The notes under the pieces were generated by a model that was given only the letters and a program-made list of their open reading frames with translations, was not told where the DNA came from and did no database searches. This document shows, one piece after another, positions 30,218-38,036 of a DNA stretch of 64,000 nt (within the stretch, counting starts at the first letter, position 1; the number at the start of each line of letters is the position of its first letter). Source of the DNA: an uncultured Christensenella sp. (GTDB lineage Bacteria > Bacillota > Clostridia > Christensenellales > Pumilibacteraceae); contig CAJTND010000001.1 in the NCBI GenBank assembly GCA_910577995.1, positions 1 through 64,000 on the forward strand, given 5' to 3'. The position numbers were made by a program, and so were the translations under genes.

Positions 30218-30246
30218 ATTATAGCGTATATATTCGGAAAAAGCAA
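30218..30246 (-). promoter_or_regulatory. Sigma-A promoter of the Lys-rich membrane protein gene
   Basis: On the minus strand TTGCTT (30241-30246), 17-base spacer, TATAAT (30218-30223). Confidence 0.75.
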
Positions 30247-30447
30247 GTACTTTTGAAAATTTGTTCACAATTTATTCACGATTTTTAAGACGCGAAACTC
30301 GCTTTTTTTCATGCCGACGCGCGGAAAACGCGATGTTTGCGAAAAAGCGCGGCGCGCGCCGTGCGGCGACGTCGGCGGAAAATCGGTCGGGCTTTCGGCG
30401 TTTTGCGCGGAAATTCGCAAAACCGTCGAAGTCGCGCGACCAAACGC

Positions 30448-30476
30448 TTGCTTTTGTGCGTCGGCGATGTTATAAT
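30448..30476 (+). promoter_or_regulatory. Sigma-A promoter of cdaA
   Basis: TTGCTT (30448-30453), 17-base spacer, TATAAT (30471-30476), 19 bases before the ATG, with AGGAGAAAGG in between. The 30247-30447 stretch upstream shows no gene I can support. Confidence 0.78.
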
Positions 30477-30495
30477 TAGCGATAGGAGAAAGGTC

Positions 30496-31347
30496 ATGGA
30501 TTTTTTTAAGCGCATTTACGAAAAAATGGCGTCCAATCCCGCGGCGTGCGTTTTCGATATATTGCTCACCGCTCTCCTTATTTACGGCGTGTTCGTGTTT
30601 TTACAGCGCAACAACGCCAAGCGGTTGGTGATATATCTTTTGCCCGTGCTGATACTCGGGATAGTGCTCTCGTCCGAAATGCTCGGACTGGCGCTGTTCG
30701 GCAGGATAGCGTCCTACGGCGTGCTGATAGGCGTGCTCGCTGTCGCGTTGCTGTTCCCGCAGGAAGCGCGGCGCGGACTGTTGCGGCTCGCGTCGCCCAA
30801 GGAGACGCACGAATCGTTCAATACCGAGTATGACGTTTCAGACGACGCCCTGCACGAAACTATATCCGATATCGTGCGCGGCGCGCAAAACATGGCTAAA
30901 AAGAACGTCGGCGCGCTTATAGTAGTCGCGACGCACAAAGTGCCCGAGCATATACTCGATTCGGGCACGGAGCTCGACGCGGTGCTTTCCTGCGCGCTGA
31001 TCGAGAGCATATTCAATACCAAAGCACCGCTCCACGACGGCGCGGTGTTCGTTCGCGGCAATCGCATCGTTTCGGCCGGGTGTTTTCTGCCGCTGTCGCA
31101 GTCCATGGCGATAGACAAAGAGCTCGGGACGAGGCATCGCGCGGCGATAGGCGTTACCGAGAATTATAACGTGCTCGCTATCATCGTTTCTGAGGAAACG
31201 GGCGTTATCTCCGTGGCAAGACACGGCGAGCTGATGCGCTACCTCGATTCGCAGATGCTTACGGATATACTCGAACAAACCTACGGACTGAAAGCGGCTA
31301 CTGTATCCGCAAAACCGAGGCGCAGACGCCGCAATAAGGAGGTGTGA
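30496..31347 (+). CDS. cdaA: Diadenylate cyclase (c-di-AMP synthase)
   Basis: Makes c-di-AMP from two ATP at the membrane. The 283-residue protein has three N-terminal membrane segments (about residues 18-100) and a DisA_N/DAC domain. The catalytic DGA motif lies in APLHDGAVFVRGN and the RHR motif in GTRHRAAIGVTE. A basic C-terminal tail (PRRRRRN) ends it. ATG 30496 has a good ribosome site. Followed directly by a truncated CdaR-like gene rather than the full regulator; glmM is not adjacent. Confidence 0.96.
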   Translation: MDFFKRIYEKMASNPAACVFDILLTALLIYGVFVFLQRNNAKRLVIYLLPVLILGIVLSSEMLGLALFGRIASYGVLIGVLAVALLFPQEARRGLLRLASPKETHESFNTEYDVSDDALHETISDIVRGAQNMAKKNVGALIVVATHKVPEHILDSGTELDAVLSCALIESIFNTKAPLHDGAVFVRGNRIVSAGCFLPLSQSMAIDKELGTRHRAAIGVTENYNVLAIIVSEETGVISVARHGELMRYLDSQMLTDILEQTYGLKAATVSAKPRRRRRNKEV

Positions 31348-31349
31348 CC

Positions 31350-31490
31350 GTGGAACACGACGAACAGCAAAAACCGGAAAGCAAGGTCGCTAAATTTTTT
31401 AAGGCGGTGTTTGTTCACAACATCGGCTGGAAACTGCTCGCGCTCGGCACTTCGATAGTTATTTGGGCGCTCGCCGCGGGTCTGTGGTGA
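31350..31490 (+). CDS. 46-residue CdaR-like membrane anchor lacking YbbR domains
   Basis: Small gene with an excellent ribosome site (AAGGAGGTG six bases before GTG 31350), so it is very likely translated. The product is a charged N-terminus (VEHDEQQKPESKVAKFF) and one membrane segment (NIGWKLLALGTSIVIWALAA). The segment closely resembles the N-terminal anchor of CdaR/YbbR, the protein that normally follows cdaA and regulates it. No extracytoplasmic YbbR repeats follow: the stop is clean and the next gene starts two bases later, with no frameshifted remainder. It may be a minimal CdaA partner. Confidence 0.75.
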   Translation: MEHDEQQKPESKVAKFFKAVFVHNIGWKLLALGTSIVIWALAAGLW

Positions 31491-31492
31491 GA

Positions 31493-32647
31493 ATGAAAAG
31501 ACCCGTCGTCGATTTTTCCGACGAGATACTCATCCCCGACGGCGACGTCGGCGATTTCGCAGTGATCGCCTGCGACCAGTTTTCGTCGCGTCCCGAATAT
31601 TGGCTCGAGCTGGAAAAGACCATGCCGAGCCGTTCCGCACTCGAGCTGATACTGCCCGAGTGTTTTTTGAGCGACGCGGGTGCGCGGCTCGAAGCCGTAA
31701 GGACCGCGGCGCGCGCTATGGGCGACAGGTTTTCTGCCGTAAAGGGCGCGGTACTCGTCACACGTGACACGGCTTACGGCAGGACGCGCAAGGGGCTTGT
31801 CGCGTCTGTCGAGCTCGATTGCTACGACTATGCCGACGGCAATACCGCGGCTATACGCGCGTCCGAGCGCACTATAGCCGAGCGCATACCGCCGCGCGTC
31901 GCCATACGCGAGGCGATAGATATAGAACTGCCGCATATAATGCTGCTCGTCGACGACCCCGACGGTCTGATGATGAAAGCCGCAAAAAGCGGTATTGTGC
32001 GCACGCTGTACGACGCGGAGCTCGTCGGCGGCGGCGGACGCGTCAAGGGCGAGCTCGTCGATGCGGCGGACGCGCTCGGCGCGGCGGTCGACGCGCTTAT
32101 CGCGCGCTCGCGGCAGATATACGGTACGCCGCTGTTTGCGCTCGTCGGCGACGGAAACCATTCGCTTGCGACAGCCAAGTACTGTGCCGAGCATGAGCCG
32201 ACCGCTTACAACGGCAGAGCGCTCGTCGAGATAGTCGATATTTACGACGAAGGGATCGTTTTCGAGCCGATACACAGGCTTGTGCGCACGGACGATCCTG
32301 TGATGTTCGTCGACAGTTTCAGGTCGGCGGTCAAGGGCGAAGCGACGGCGCGGCTGTTCCTGCCCGAGCCCGTCGAGGTAAAAGTACCATCGGACAAGGT
32401 AGAGGCGATAAAAGCGATCGACGGTTTTTGCGAGACATTCGTCAAGCATTTCGGCGGCGATATAGAATACGTGCATGGCGCGGACGCGCTCAAAAAGGAC
32501 GGGCACGTCGGCATAGAAATGCGCGGCATTGAAAAAAACGAGTTCTTCGGCGCGGTGGTCAAGCACGGCGTATTGCCGAAAAAGACCTTTTCCATGGGCG
32601 AGGCGGAAGAAAAGCGCTATTATATCGAAGCGCGCAGGATAAAATAA
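31493..32647 (+). CDS. DUF1015-family protein
   Basis: A 384-residue protein of the DUF1015 family, conserved across Firmicutes with no settled activity. Family stretches include the N-terminal DEILIPDGDVGDFAVIACDQFSS (spans residues about 10-32, quoted in part) and the diagnostic FALVGDGNHSLATAKYCAE. Start at ATG 31493, three bases after the small CdaR-like gene, suggesting one transcript with cdaA. Members are sometimes annotated as SerB-associated or kinase-like proteins, but nothing here supports a specific reaction. Confidence 0.85.
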   Translation: MKRPVVDFSDEILIPDGDVGDFAVIACDQFSSRPEYWLELEKTMPSRSALELILPECFLSDAGARLEAVRTAARAMGDRFSAVKGAVLVTRDTAYGRTRKGLVASVELDCYDYADGNTAAIRASERTIAERIPPRVAIREAIDIELPHIMLLVDDPDGLMMKAAKSGIVRTLYDAELVGGGGRVKGELVDAADALGAAVDALIARSRQIYGTPLFALVGDGNHSLATAKYCAEHEPTAYNGRALVEIVDIYDEGIVFEPIHRLVRTDDPVMFVDSFRSAVKGEATARLFLPEPVEVKVPSDKVEAIKAIDGFCETFVKHFGGDIEYVHGADALKKDGHVGIEMRGIEKNEFFGAVVKHGVLPKKTFSMGEAEEKRYYIEARRIK

Positions 32648-32658
32648 CGCGCGTCGGA

Positions 32659-32688
32659 TTGACACGGCGGCTAAACGCGGAATACATA
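32659..32688 (+). promoter_or_regulatory. Possible promoter of the aspartokinase gene
   Basis: TTGACA (32659-32664), 18-base spacer, TACATA (32683-32688), 22 bases before ATG 32711. The -10 is weak. The gap is too short for a lysine riboswitch. Confidence 0.45.
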
Positions 32689-32710
32689 ATATTAGCGGAG
32701 ATGAACGGGC

Positions 32711-34024
32711 ATGAAGGCTCTTAAATTCGGCGGCACGTCGATGGCGACCGTCGACAGTATCGCAAAAGTCAAGCAAATAATACTCGCCGACAAAGAACGG
32801 CGGTTCGTCGTCGTTTCCGCACCCGGAAAAGCGGCGGGCGAGATAAAAGTAACCGACGCGCTTATCGCGGTGTGTGCCGCGGACGGCGCGTCGCGTATCA
32901 AGGCTTTCGCGCCGATAAAAACGCGGTTCATGCGGCTTTGCGACGGGCTCGGGCTTGGCGAGGGCTTGCTCGATCCCGACTTTGCGGAGATAGAGCGAGT
33001 ACTGCCGCAGGCGGAGCACGATTACATAGTTTCTCGCGGCGAATATCTCTGCGCAAAGCTGTTGTCGGCGTATATCGGCTTTGCGTTCGTCGACGCGGCG
33101 GATATGATAAAATTCCGCGACGGCGTTTACGACGACGGGTATACGGAAACGCTCTGCCGACTTGCTTTGGAAAAACGCCCAAACGCAGTCGTTCCCGGAT
33201 TCTACGGCAGTAATGCCGACGGACGCGTTGTCGCGTTTTCGCGCGGCGGCTCGGACATATCGGGCGCGATAGTCGCTCGCGCGGTAAATGCTTCCATCTA
33301 TGAGAATTTTACCGACGTCGACGGTTTTATGACCTGCGACCCGAGGATCGTCCCGCACGCGACGGTTATCGACGTACTGACATATAAGGAGCTTCGCGAG
33401 CTCGCGTATATGGGCGCAAACGTTTTGCACCCCGATTCCATATTTCCCGTGCGAAAAGCGAATATCCCCATAAATATCAAGAATACCTTCAATCCCGATC
33501 TCGACGGCACGAAGATAGTCCCGACCGATAAATTCCTGTCGGGCGAGTACGCGCGCGCCAAAAAGTCGCCCATCGCGGCGATCGCGGGACGCAAGGGCTT
33601 TTGCGCGCTGTACATCGACAAATCGATGATGAACCTCGAGATAGGCTTCATGCGCAAAGTGCTTTCTTGCTTCGAGCGGCTCGGTATCCCCGTCGAGCAT
33701 ATCCCGAGCGGTATCGACTCGTTTACCGTCGTATTCTCGGGCGATTGGCAGGATCACGCAAACGAACTGCTCAACTCGATCCGATCCGAAGTCAAGCCCG
33801 ACCATATGCACATAGCCAACGACGTCGCGCTCATCGCAATAGTCGGTCACGGCATGAAATCCCGTCCCGGTACGGCGGCGCGTGCCATAAGCAGGCTGTC
33901 CAACGCAAATATCAACCTGCGCATGATAGATCAGGGCGCGTCGGAGATGAATATCATCCTCGGCGTATCCGACGAGGATTACGACCGCGCGCTCGTCGCT
34001 CTCAACGGCGAATTCGAGATATAA
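32711..34024 (+). CDS. lysC: Aspartate kinase
   Basis: Phosphorylates aspartate, the first step toward lysine, threonine, methionine and diaminopimelate. The 437-residue protein has the kinase signature MKALKFGGTSMATVDSI at the N-terminus, RGGSDISGAIVARAVNA in the middle and two C-terminal ACT domains (from about residue 300; VALIAIVGHGMKSRPGTAARA in the second) for feedback control. It resembles the long single-chain aspartokinases found in Clostridia and Bacteroides. A weak promoter precedes it. Confidence 0.95.
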   Translation: MKALKFGGTSMATVDSIAKVKQIILADKERRFVVVSAPGKAAGEIKVTDALIAVCAADGASRIKAFAPIKTRFMRLCDGLGLGEGLLDPDFAEIERVLPQAEHDYIVSRGEYLCAKLLSAYIGFAFVDAADMIKFRDGVYDDGYTETLCRLALEKRPNAVVPGFYGSNADGRVVAFSRGGSDISGAIVARAVNASIYENFTDVDGFMTCDPRIVPHATVIDVLTYKELRELAYMGANVLHPDSIFPVRKANIPINIKNTFNPDLDGTKIVPTDKFLSGEYARAKKSPIAAIAGRKGFCALYIDKSMMNLEIGFMRKVLSCFERLGIPVEHIPSGIDSFTVVFSGDWQDHANELLNSIRSEVKPDHMHIANDVALIAIVGHGMKSRPGTAARAISRLSNANINLRMIDQGASEMNIILGVSDEDYDRALVALNGEFEI

Positions 34025-34136
34025 CGTAAAGCGCACGTACAGATCAAAGGGAATATCCAAAACACTTATTCCTTGCCCGATAAAAACGGGTGGGGAAATT
34101 TTTTTGAAAAAATTTTCAAAAAACGCGCTAAAATAC

Positions 34137-34165
34137 TTTACAAGTTTAGCGCGATAAAGTATAAT
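34137..34165 (+). promoter_or_regulatory. Sigma-A promoter of the amino-acid ABC importer operon
   Basis: TTTACA (34137-34142), 17-base spacer, TATAAT (34160-34165), 44 bases before ATG 34210. The short leader has no recognisable riboswitch. Confidence 0.75.
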
Positions 34166-34209
34166 ATCGAAAATCGAAACGAAAAAGCACGTTTCGGGAG
34201 GAGAAAGAC

Positions 34210-35016
34210 ATGAAAAAACTAATAGCATTTGTATCGGCAATGGCAGTCGCGCTGTGCGGGGCGTTTCTTACGGCATGCAAGCCGTCGTCCGATTTCGAGC
34301 GTGTGATCGATAAGGGCACGTTTGTAGTCGGCGTAACGATTTACGAGCCTATGGACTACATAGACGGCGACGGAGAGTGGGCGGGATTCGATGCTGAGGT
34401 CGCCGCGCTCGTCGCCGCGGAGTGGGGCGTTAAGATACAGTATACTATCATCAAATGGAACAACAAAGTGGCGGAGCTCGATTCGTACGCTATCGATGCG
34501 ATATGGAACGGCATGACCGCCGACGCGGAGCTCGGCAAGCAGATAGACTTTTCCGCGTCGTATGCGGAGAATAAACAGGTCGCAGTCGTCAAAAAATCGG
34601 ACGCGGACAGAATAACGGACGGCGAGAGGATAAAGGCTTGTTCCGTGGCGGTCGAGCGCGGTTCCGCCGGCGATACCGTCGCTACTGAAACCGTAAAGGC
34701 GGCTGTCGTCAACCGCGTCGACACGCAGGTAAATGCGTTGCTCGAAGTCGCGTCGGGTGCGTCCGAGGTAGCTATAATCGATTACGTGATGGCGGACAGC
34801 GTCGTGGGTAAGGGCGATTATTCCGAGCTTGCGATAGTCGATCCCGATACCGTCAGTTACGACAGAGAGGTGTTTGCGGTCGGGCTGCGCAAGGGCAGCG
34901 ATCTTACCGAAAAGATAAACGCACTGCTCAAAAAGTACTACGCCGACGGGACGCTCCGCGAGCTTGCCGACAAGTACGGCAGTGTCGCGCTTAATACCTC
35001 GGCGCTGTCGGCGTAG
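34210..35016 (+). CDS. Amino-acid ABC transporter substrate-binding lipoprotein
   Basis: A 268-residue periplasmic-binding-protein-fold lipoprotein (family 3, SBP_bac_3). The signal peptide ends in the lipobox LTAC (Cys about residue 23). The domain follows with GTFVVGVTIYEPMDYIDGDG, GFDAEVAALVAAEWG and WNGMTADAELGKQIDFS, typical of polar amino-acid binders. First gene of a three-gene importer operon (binding protein, permease, ATPase). A strong AGGAGGAG-like site precedes the ATG. The transported amino acid cannot be named from sequence alone. Confidence 0.93.
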   Translation: MKKLIAFVSAMAVALCGAFLTACKPSSDFERVIDKGTFVVGVTIYEPMDYIDGDGEWAGFDAEVAALVAAEWGVKIQYTIIKWNNKVAELDSYAIDAIWNGMTADAELGKQIDFSASYAENKQVAVVKKSDADRITDGERIKACSVAVERGSAGDTVATETVKAAVVNRVDTQVNALLEVASGASEVAIIDYVMADSVVGKGDYSELAIVDPDTVSYDREVFAVGLRKGSDLTEKINALLKKYYADGTLRELADKYGSVALNTSALSA

Positions 35017-35021
35017 AAATC

Positions 35022-35711
35022 ATGGAACAGTTTGCACAAGTTACAAAAGGGCTGGCGAGCGGCTTCGCCACGTCGTTTGCGCTGTTCGCGCTGACGCTCG
35101 TAATGTCGTTGCCGCTCGGTATGCTTATCGCGCTATGCACGGGATCGAGGATAAAAGCGTTGAGCGTGCCCTTTAAGATAGTCGTATGGGTACTGCGCGG
35201 AACGCCGCTGCTGTTGCAGATATTCGCGGTGTTCTACGTGCCGGGGCTGTTGTTCGGCTTTGCGTGGCCTATGATGAATACGGGCTGGGCGTGGTTCGAC
35301 AAGACTTTTTCGACGCGGTTCATAGCTACGCTCGTAGCGTTCGCAGTCAACTATGCGACGTACTTTTCGGAGATATTCCGCGGCGGTATCGGCGGTATAG
35401 CCAAGGGTCAGCGTGAGGCGGGCAAGGTGCTCGGCATGACGCGGGCTCAGATATTTTTCAGAGTGATACTGTTGCAGGTGATAAAGAACATACTTTCGCC
35501 GATAAGCAACGAGGTGATGACGCTCGTCAAGGATACGTCGCTCGCGCAGTCGATAGGAGTCGTGGAGCTTATGTTCGCCGCTAACGAACAGCTGACGCGC
35601 GGACTTATCTGGCCGATATTCTATGCCGGTGCGTTTTACCTCGTGTTTGTCGGCATACTGACGCTTGCTTTCGGCGCGGCGGAGCGCAAGCTCAAATATT
35701 TCAGGATATGA
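35022..35711 (+). CDS. Amino-acid ABC transporter permease (HisM/GlnP type)
   Basis: A 229-residue membrane permease with about five membrane segments and the EAA loop SEIFRGGIGGIAKGQREAGKV that docks to the ATPase. Length and layout are those of the His/Glu/Gln/Arg permease family. It starts five bases after the binding-protein gene and ends four bases before the ATPase gene. A single permease gene suggests a homodimeric channel. Confidence 0.94.
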   Translation: MEQFAQVTKGLASGFATSFALFALTLVMSLPLGMLIALCTGSRIKALSVPFKIVVWVLRGTPLLLQIFAVFYVPGLLFGFAWPMMNTGWAWFDKTFSTRFIATLVAFAVNYATYFSEIFRGGIGGIAKGQREAGKVLGMTRAQIFFRVILLQVIKNILSPISNEVMTLVKDTSLAQSIGVVELMFAANEQLTRGLIWPIFYAGAFYLVFVGILTLAFGAAERKLKYFRI

Positions 35712-35715
35712 CGTT

Positions 35716-36504
35716 ATGGCTTTTCTCGAAGTTAAGGAACTGCAAAAGAAACTCGGCGGCAACATGATACTTAAAGGCGTCGACTTGACCGCGGAGCGCG
35801 GCGAGGCGGTGTGCGTTATCGGTTCGTCGGGCAGCGGCAAGACTACGCTCATGCGCTGTCTTAATCTGTTGGAACTGCCCGACTGCGGAAGTATCTCGAT
35901 CGGCGGACGGCGAATATTCGCCGCCGGCAATAAGTACGGCGATGCGGAATTGCGCCGCAACAGGCTTAACTTCGGGTTGGTGTTTCAAAGCTTCGAGCTG
36001 TTTCCGCAGTATACTGCGCTTCAAAACGTCGCGCTCGCTCTGAGGCTGAAAACCCGCGAAATATACAAGGCGGAAAGACGCCCGAAAAGCGAGCTCAGGC
36101 GTGCGCTCGCGGAAAACGACGAGCGCGCGGCAACGCTCCTCGCCGTCGTGGGACTCGGCGATAAGCTCGGCGCGTACCCGTGCACGCTGTCCGGCGGACA
36201 GTGCCAGCGCGTCGCTATTGCGCGCGCGCTCGCGCTCGAGCCTGCGGTGCTGTGCTTCGATGAGCCGACATCAGCGCTCGATCCCGAGCTCACGGGCGAG
36301 GTGCTGCGCGTGATACGTTCGCTCAAGACCGAGGATCGCGCGATGGTGATAGTCACGCACGAGATGGGATTTGCGCGCGACGTGTCGGACAAAGTGCTGT
36401 TCATGTCGGGCGGCGTGATGGAGGAGTCCGGAACGCCCGAGGAGATATTCGGCAGTCCGCAAAGCGGCAAGCTAAAAGCGTTTTTGAATAATGCCGAACG
36501 CTGA
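35716..36504 (+). CDS. Amino-acid ABC transporter ATP-binding protein (GlnQ type)
   Basis: A 262-residue ATPase that powers the importer. Walker A is GSSGSGKTTLMR, the Q-loop lies at VFQSFELFPQYT, the signature is LSGGQCQRVAIARAL, Walker B is VLCFDEPTSALD, and the switch His is in IVTHEMGFA. A short insertion (residues about 110-135, Lys/Arg/Glu-rich, KTREIYKAERRPKSELRRAL) resembles that seen in other clostridial GlnQ proteins. Start ATG 35716 chosen by homology. Confidence 0.95.
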   Translation: MAFLEVKELQKKLGGNMILKGVDLTAERGEAVCVIGSSGSGKTTLMRCLNLLELPDCGSISIGGRRIFAAGNKYGDAELRRNRLNFGLVFQSFELFPQYTALQNVALALRLKTREIYKAERRPKSELRRALAENDERAATLLAVVGLGDKLGAYPCTLSGGQCQRVAIARALALEPAVLCFDEPTSALDPELTGEVLRVIRSLKTEDRAMVIVTHEMGFARDVSDKVLFMSGGVMEESGTPEEIFGSPQSGKLKAFLNNAER

Positions 36505-36516
36505 GCCGCCAAAGTA

Positions 36517-36546
36517 TTGACAATTCGCGCACGATAGCGGTATAAT
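36517..36546 (+). promoter_or_regulatory. Sigma-A promoter of the TrpR-like gene
   Basis: TTGACA (36517-36522), 18-base spacer, TATAAT (36541-36546), 29 bases before ATG 36576. Confidence 0.8.
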
Positions 36547-36575
36547 CGTAACGTATATCACCGAGGAGAGAGGAT

Positions 36576-36851
36576 ATGACAGATAAACAAGTTATGTACG
36601 ATTATCTCGTCGACTGTTTGTTAAAGCTTGACGGCAAGGCGGAGTGCGAGGCGCTCCTCGCCGACCTTTGCACGTATGCGGAGATCGACAATATGGCGCA
36701 GCGCATGTACTCGGCTAAGCTGATACTTGACGGTAAAACTTACAGCGAAGTGATAGAACAGACGCAGATATCCTCCGCGACGTTGAGCCGCGTTTCGCGT
36801 TGCGTCAAGCACGGCTGCGGCGGATATAGGGCGATAATAGAAAAGCCGTAG
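36576..36851 (+). CDS. YerC/YecD-family TrpR-like DNA-binding protein
   Basis: A 91-residue all-helical protein of the TrpR-like YerC family. The helix-turn-helix is around LILDGKTYSEVIEQTQISSATLSRV (residues about 48-72; pattern only), preceded by LLADLCTYAEIDNMAQRMYSA. Family members bind DNA, but their ligand and targets are mostly unknown; tryptophan binding should not be assumed. Strong promoter and GAGAGG ribosome site; monocistronic. Confidence 0.88.
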   Translation: MTDKQVMYDYLVDCLLKLDGKAECEALLADLCTYAEIDNMAQRMYSAKLILDGKTYSEVIEQTQISSATLSRVSRCVKHGCGGYRAIIEKP

Positions 36852-36933
36852 CCTGCCGTGTTTTAGCGTTGCTTTCGGTTAAGAAAAATGTGATTTGGTT
36901 ATATAATATTTTCGTTGCGGGCGCGGTATTTGC

Positions 36934-36963
36934 TTGACAACCTTTATTTTTACATGTTATAAT
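36934..36963 (+). promoter_or_regulatory. Sigma-A promoter of rplU-prp-rpmA
   Basis: TTGACA (36934-36939), 18-base spacer, TATAAT (36958-36963), 82 bases before ATG 37046. Confidence 0.82.
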
Positions 36964-37045
36964 GAACGTGAACCGCACGAAAAGGGTCTTTTATAATTCG
37001 GTGGATACCGAAACCCCTACGGCGAATACTTAACGGAGGTATGCT
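36964..37045 (+). ncRNA. Candidate L21 ribosomal-protein leader
   Basis: An 80-base leader between the promoter and rplU with paired segments (CGGTGGATACCG; GGGTC further up). Firmicutes rplU operons often carry an autoregulatory L21 leader at this place. I assign it from position and visible pairing only, not from a model match. Confidence 0.35.
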
Positions 37046-37348
37046 ATGTTTGCTATTATCGAAACCGGCGGTAAGCAGTACCGCGTCAGTGTCGGAGACG
37101 TTCTCGATGTGGAGCGTTTGGACGCGGCGGAGGGCGACGTCGTCAACTTGAAGGTGCTCATGACGGGCGAGGGCGATAACATAGTCGTCGGCAAGGAAGC
37201 CGAGGGCAAGAGCGTCGGCGCTACGGTCGTCAAGCAGTACAAGGCGAAAAAGGTAGTCGTCTTCAAGTATAAAGCAAAAAAGAACGTGCGCAAAAAGCAA
37301 GGTCATCGCCAATGCTATACGCGCATTAAGATCGACAGCATCGCATGA
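37046..37348 (+). CDS. rplU: Large ribosomal subunit protein bL21
   Basis: A 100-residue bL21 protein that binds 23S rRNA. Diagnostic stretches are MFAIIETGGKQYRVSVGD at the start and KAKKNVRKKQGHRQCYTRIKI at the end (both quoted in part). AACGGAGG ribosome site. The last four bases overlap the start of the prp gene (ATGA), the normal Firmicutes arrangement rplU-prp-rpmA. Confidence 0.98.
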   Translation: MFAIIETGGKQYRVSVGDVLDVERLDAAEGDVVNLKVLMTGEGDNIVVGKEAEGKSVGATVVKQYKAKKVVVFKYKAKKNVRKKQGHRQCYTRIKIDSIA

Positions 37349-37662
37349 CGGTCATAACGTTCTTTGAAGAGAACGGTAAGACTGTAAAGGTGTCGGCGCA
37401 CGGACACAGCGGATTTGTTACCGACGGTTACGATCCCGTGTGTGCGGCGGTGTCGACGCTGTTGCAAACGGCGTATCTCGCGATATCCGAGATATCGGCG
37501 GCGGAATACGAGCGCGGCGACGAAACGGCGGATTTCGAGTTTACAGTCGGCGCGGATGCAAAAAACAGACACGACGTCGACGTCATCATAAGAGCGATGA
37601 CTGTCGGGCTCGAGGATCTACGAAGCGGCTTTCCGCAAAACATCAAATTGGAGGTCAAGTGA
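37345..37662 (+). CDS. prp: Ribosomal-processing cysteine protease Prp
   Basis: A 105-residue cysteine protease that trims the N-terminal extension from bL27 in Firmicutes. The catalytic His lies in SAHGHSGF and the Cys in DPVCAAVST. It overlaps rplU by four bases and ends two bases before rpmA. The neighbouring L27 carries the matching cleavage motif, so substrate and enzyme are encoded side by side. Confidence 0.95.
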   Translation: MTVITFFEENGKTVKVSAHGHSGFVTDGYDPVCAAVSTLLQTAYLAISEISAAEYERGDETADFEFTVGADAKNRHDVDVIIRAMTVGLEDLRSGFPQNIKLEVK

Positions 37663-37664
37663 TC

Positions 37665-37943
37665 ATGTTTATCAATATTCAGTTGTTCGCTCACAAAAAG
37701 GGCGGCGGTTCGACCAAAAACGGCAGAGATTCAAACGCACAGCGTCTCGGCGTAAAGCGTGCGGACGGTCAGTTCGTGCTTGCCGGTAATATCCTTATCC
37801 GTCAGCGCGGCACGAAAGTGCATCCCGGCGAGAACGTCGGGCGCGGCGGCGACGATACTTTGTTCGCTCTTGTAGACGGCAAAGTCAAGTTCGAGAAAAA
37901 GGGCGACCGCAAGCAGGTAAGCGTTTACCCGATAGCACAGTAA
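37665..37943 (+). CDS. rpmA: Large ribosomal subunit protein bL27, with Prp-cleaved leader
   Basis: A 92-residue bL27. The first nine residues (MFINIQLFA, cut expected after F8) form the Firmicutes-type extension that Prp removes to expose AHKKGGGST, which reaches the peptidyl-transferase centre. ATG 37665 is fixed by GGAGG 37650-37654 upstream and by homology. The rest (RLGVKRADGQFVLAGNILIRQRG, in part) is standard. A terminator follows directly. Confidence 0.97.
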   Translation: MFINIQLFAHKKGGGSTKNGRDSNAQRLGVKRADGQFVLAGNILIRQRGTKVHPGENVGRGGDDTLFALVDGKVKFEKKGDRKQVSVYPIAQ

Positions 37944-37944
37944 C

Positions 37945-37966
37945 AAAAAGGGCGTTCGCCCTTTTT
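37945..37966 (+). terminator. Terminator of rplU-prp-rpmA
   Basis: AAAAAGGGCG (37945-37954) and CGCCCTTTTT (37957-37966) form a perfect hairpin with a T-run, one base after the rpmA stop. Confidence 0.85.
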
Positions 37967-38036
37967 CCATTTTTCGAGTTTTGCCGCGCGGTGCGGATCA
38001 TTGCCGCGCGCGGCGCGGCGGATATGTGAGGCGATA

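Noticed and set aside
32648..32710. Lysine riboswitch before aspartokinase
   Set aside because: Only 63 bases are available and no fitting pairing is seen.
31415..34240. Open minus-strand frame of 941 codons across DUF1015 and aspartokinase genes
   Set aside because: Antisense to two well-identified genes and spans their intergenic gap; no recognisable domain.
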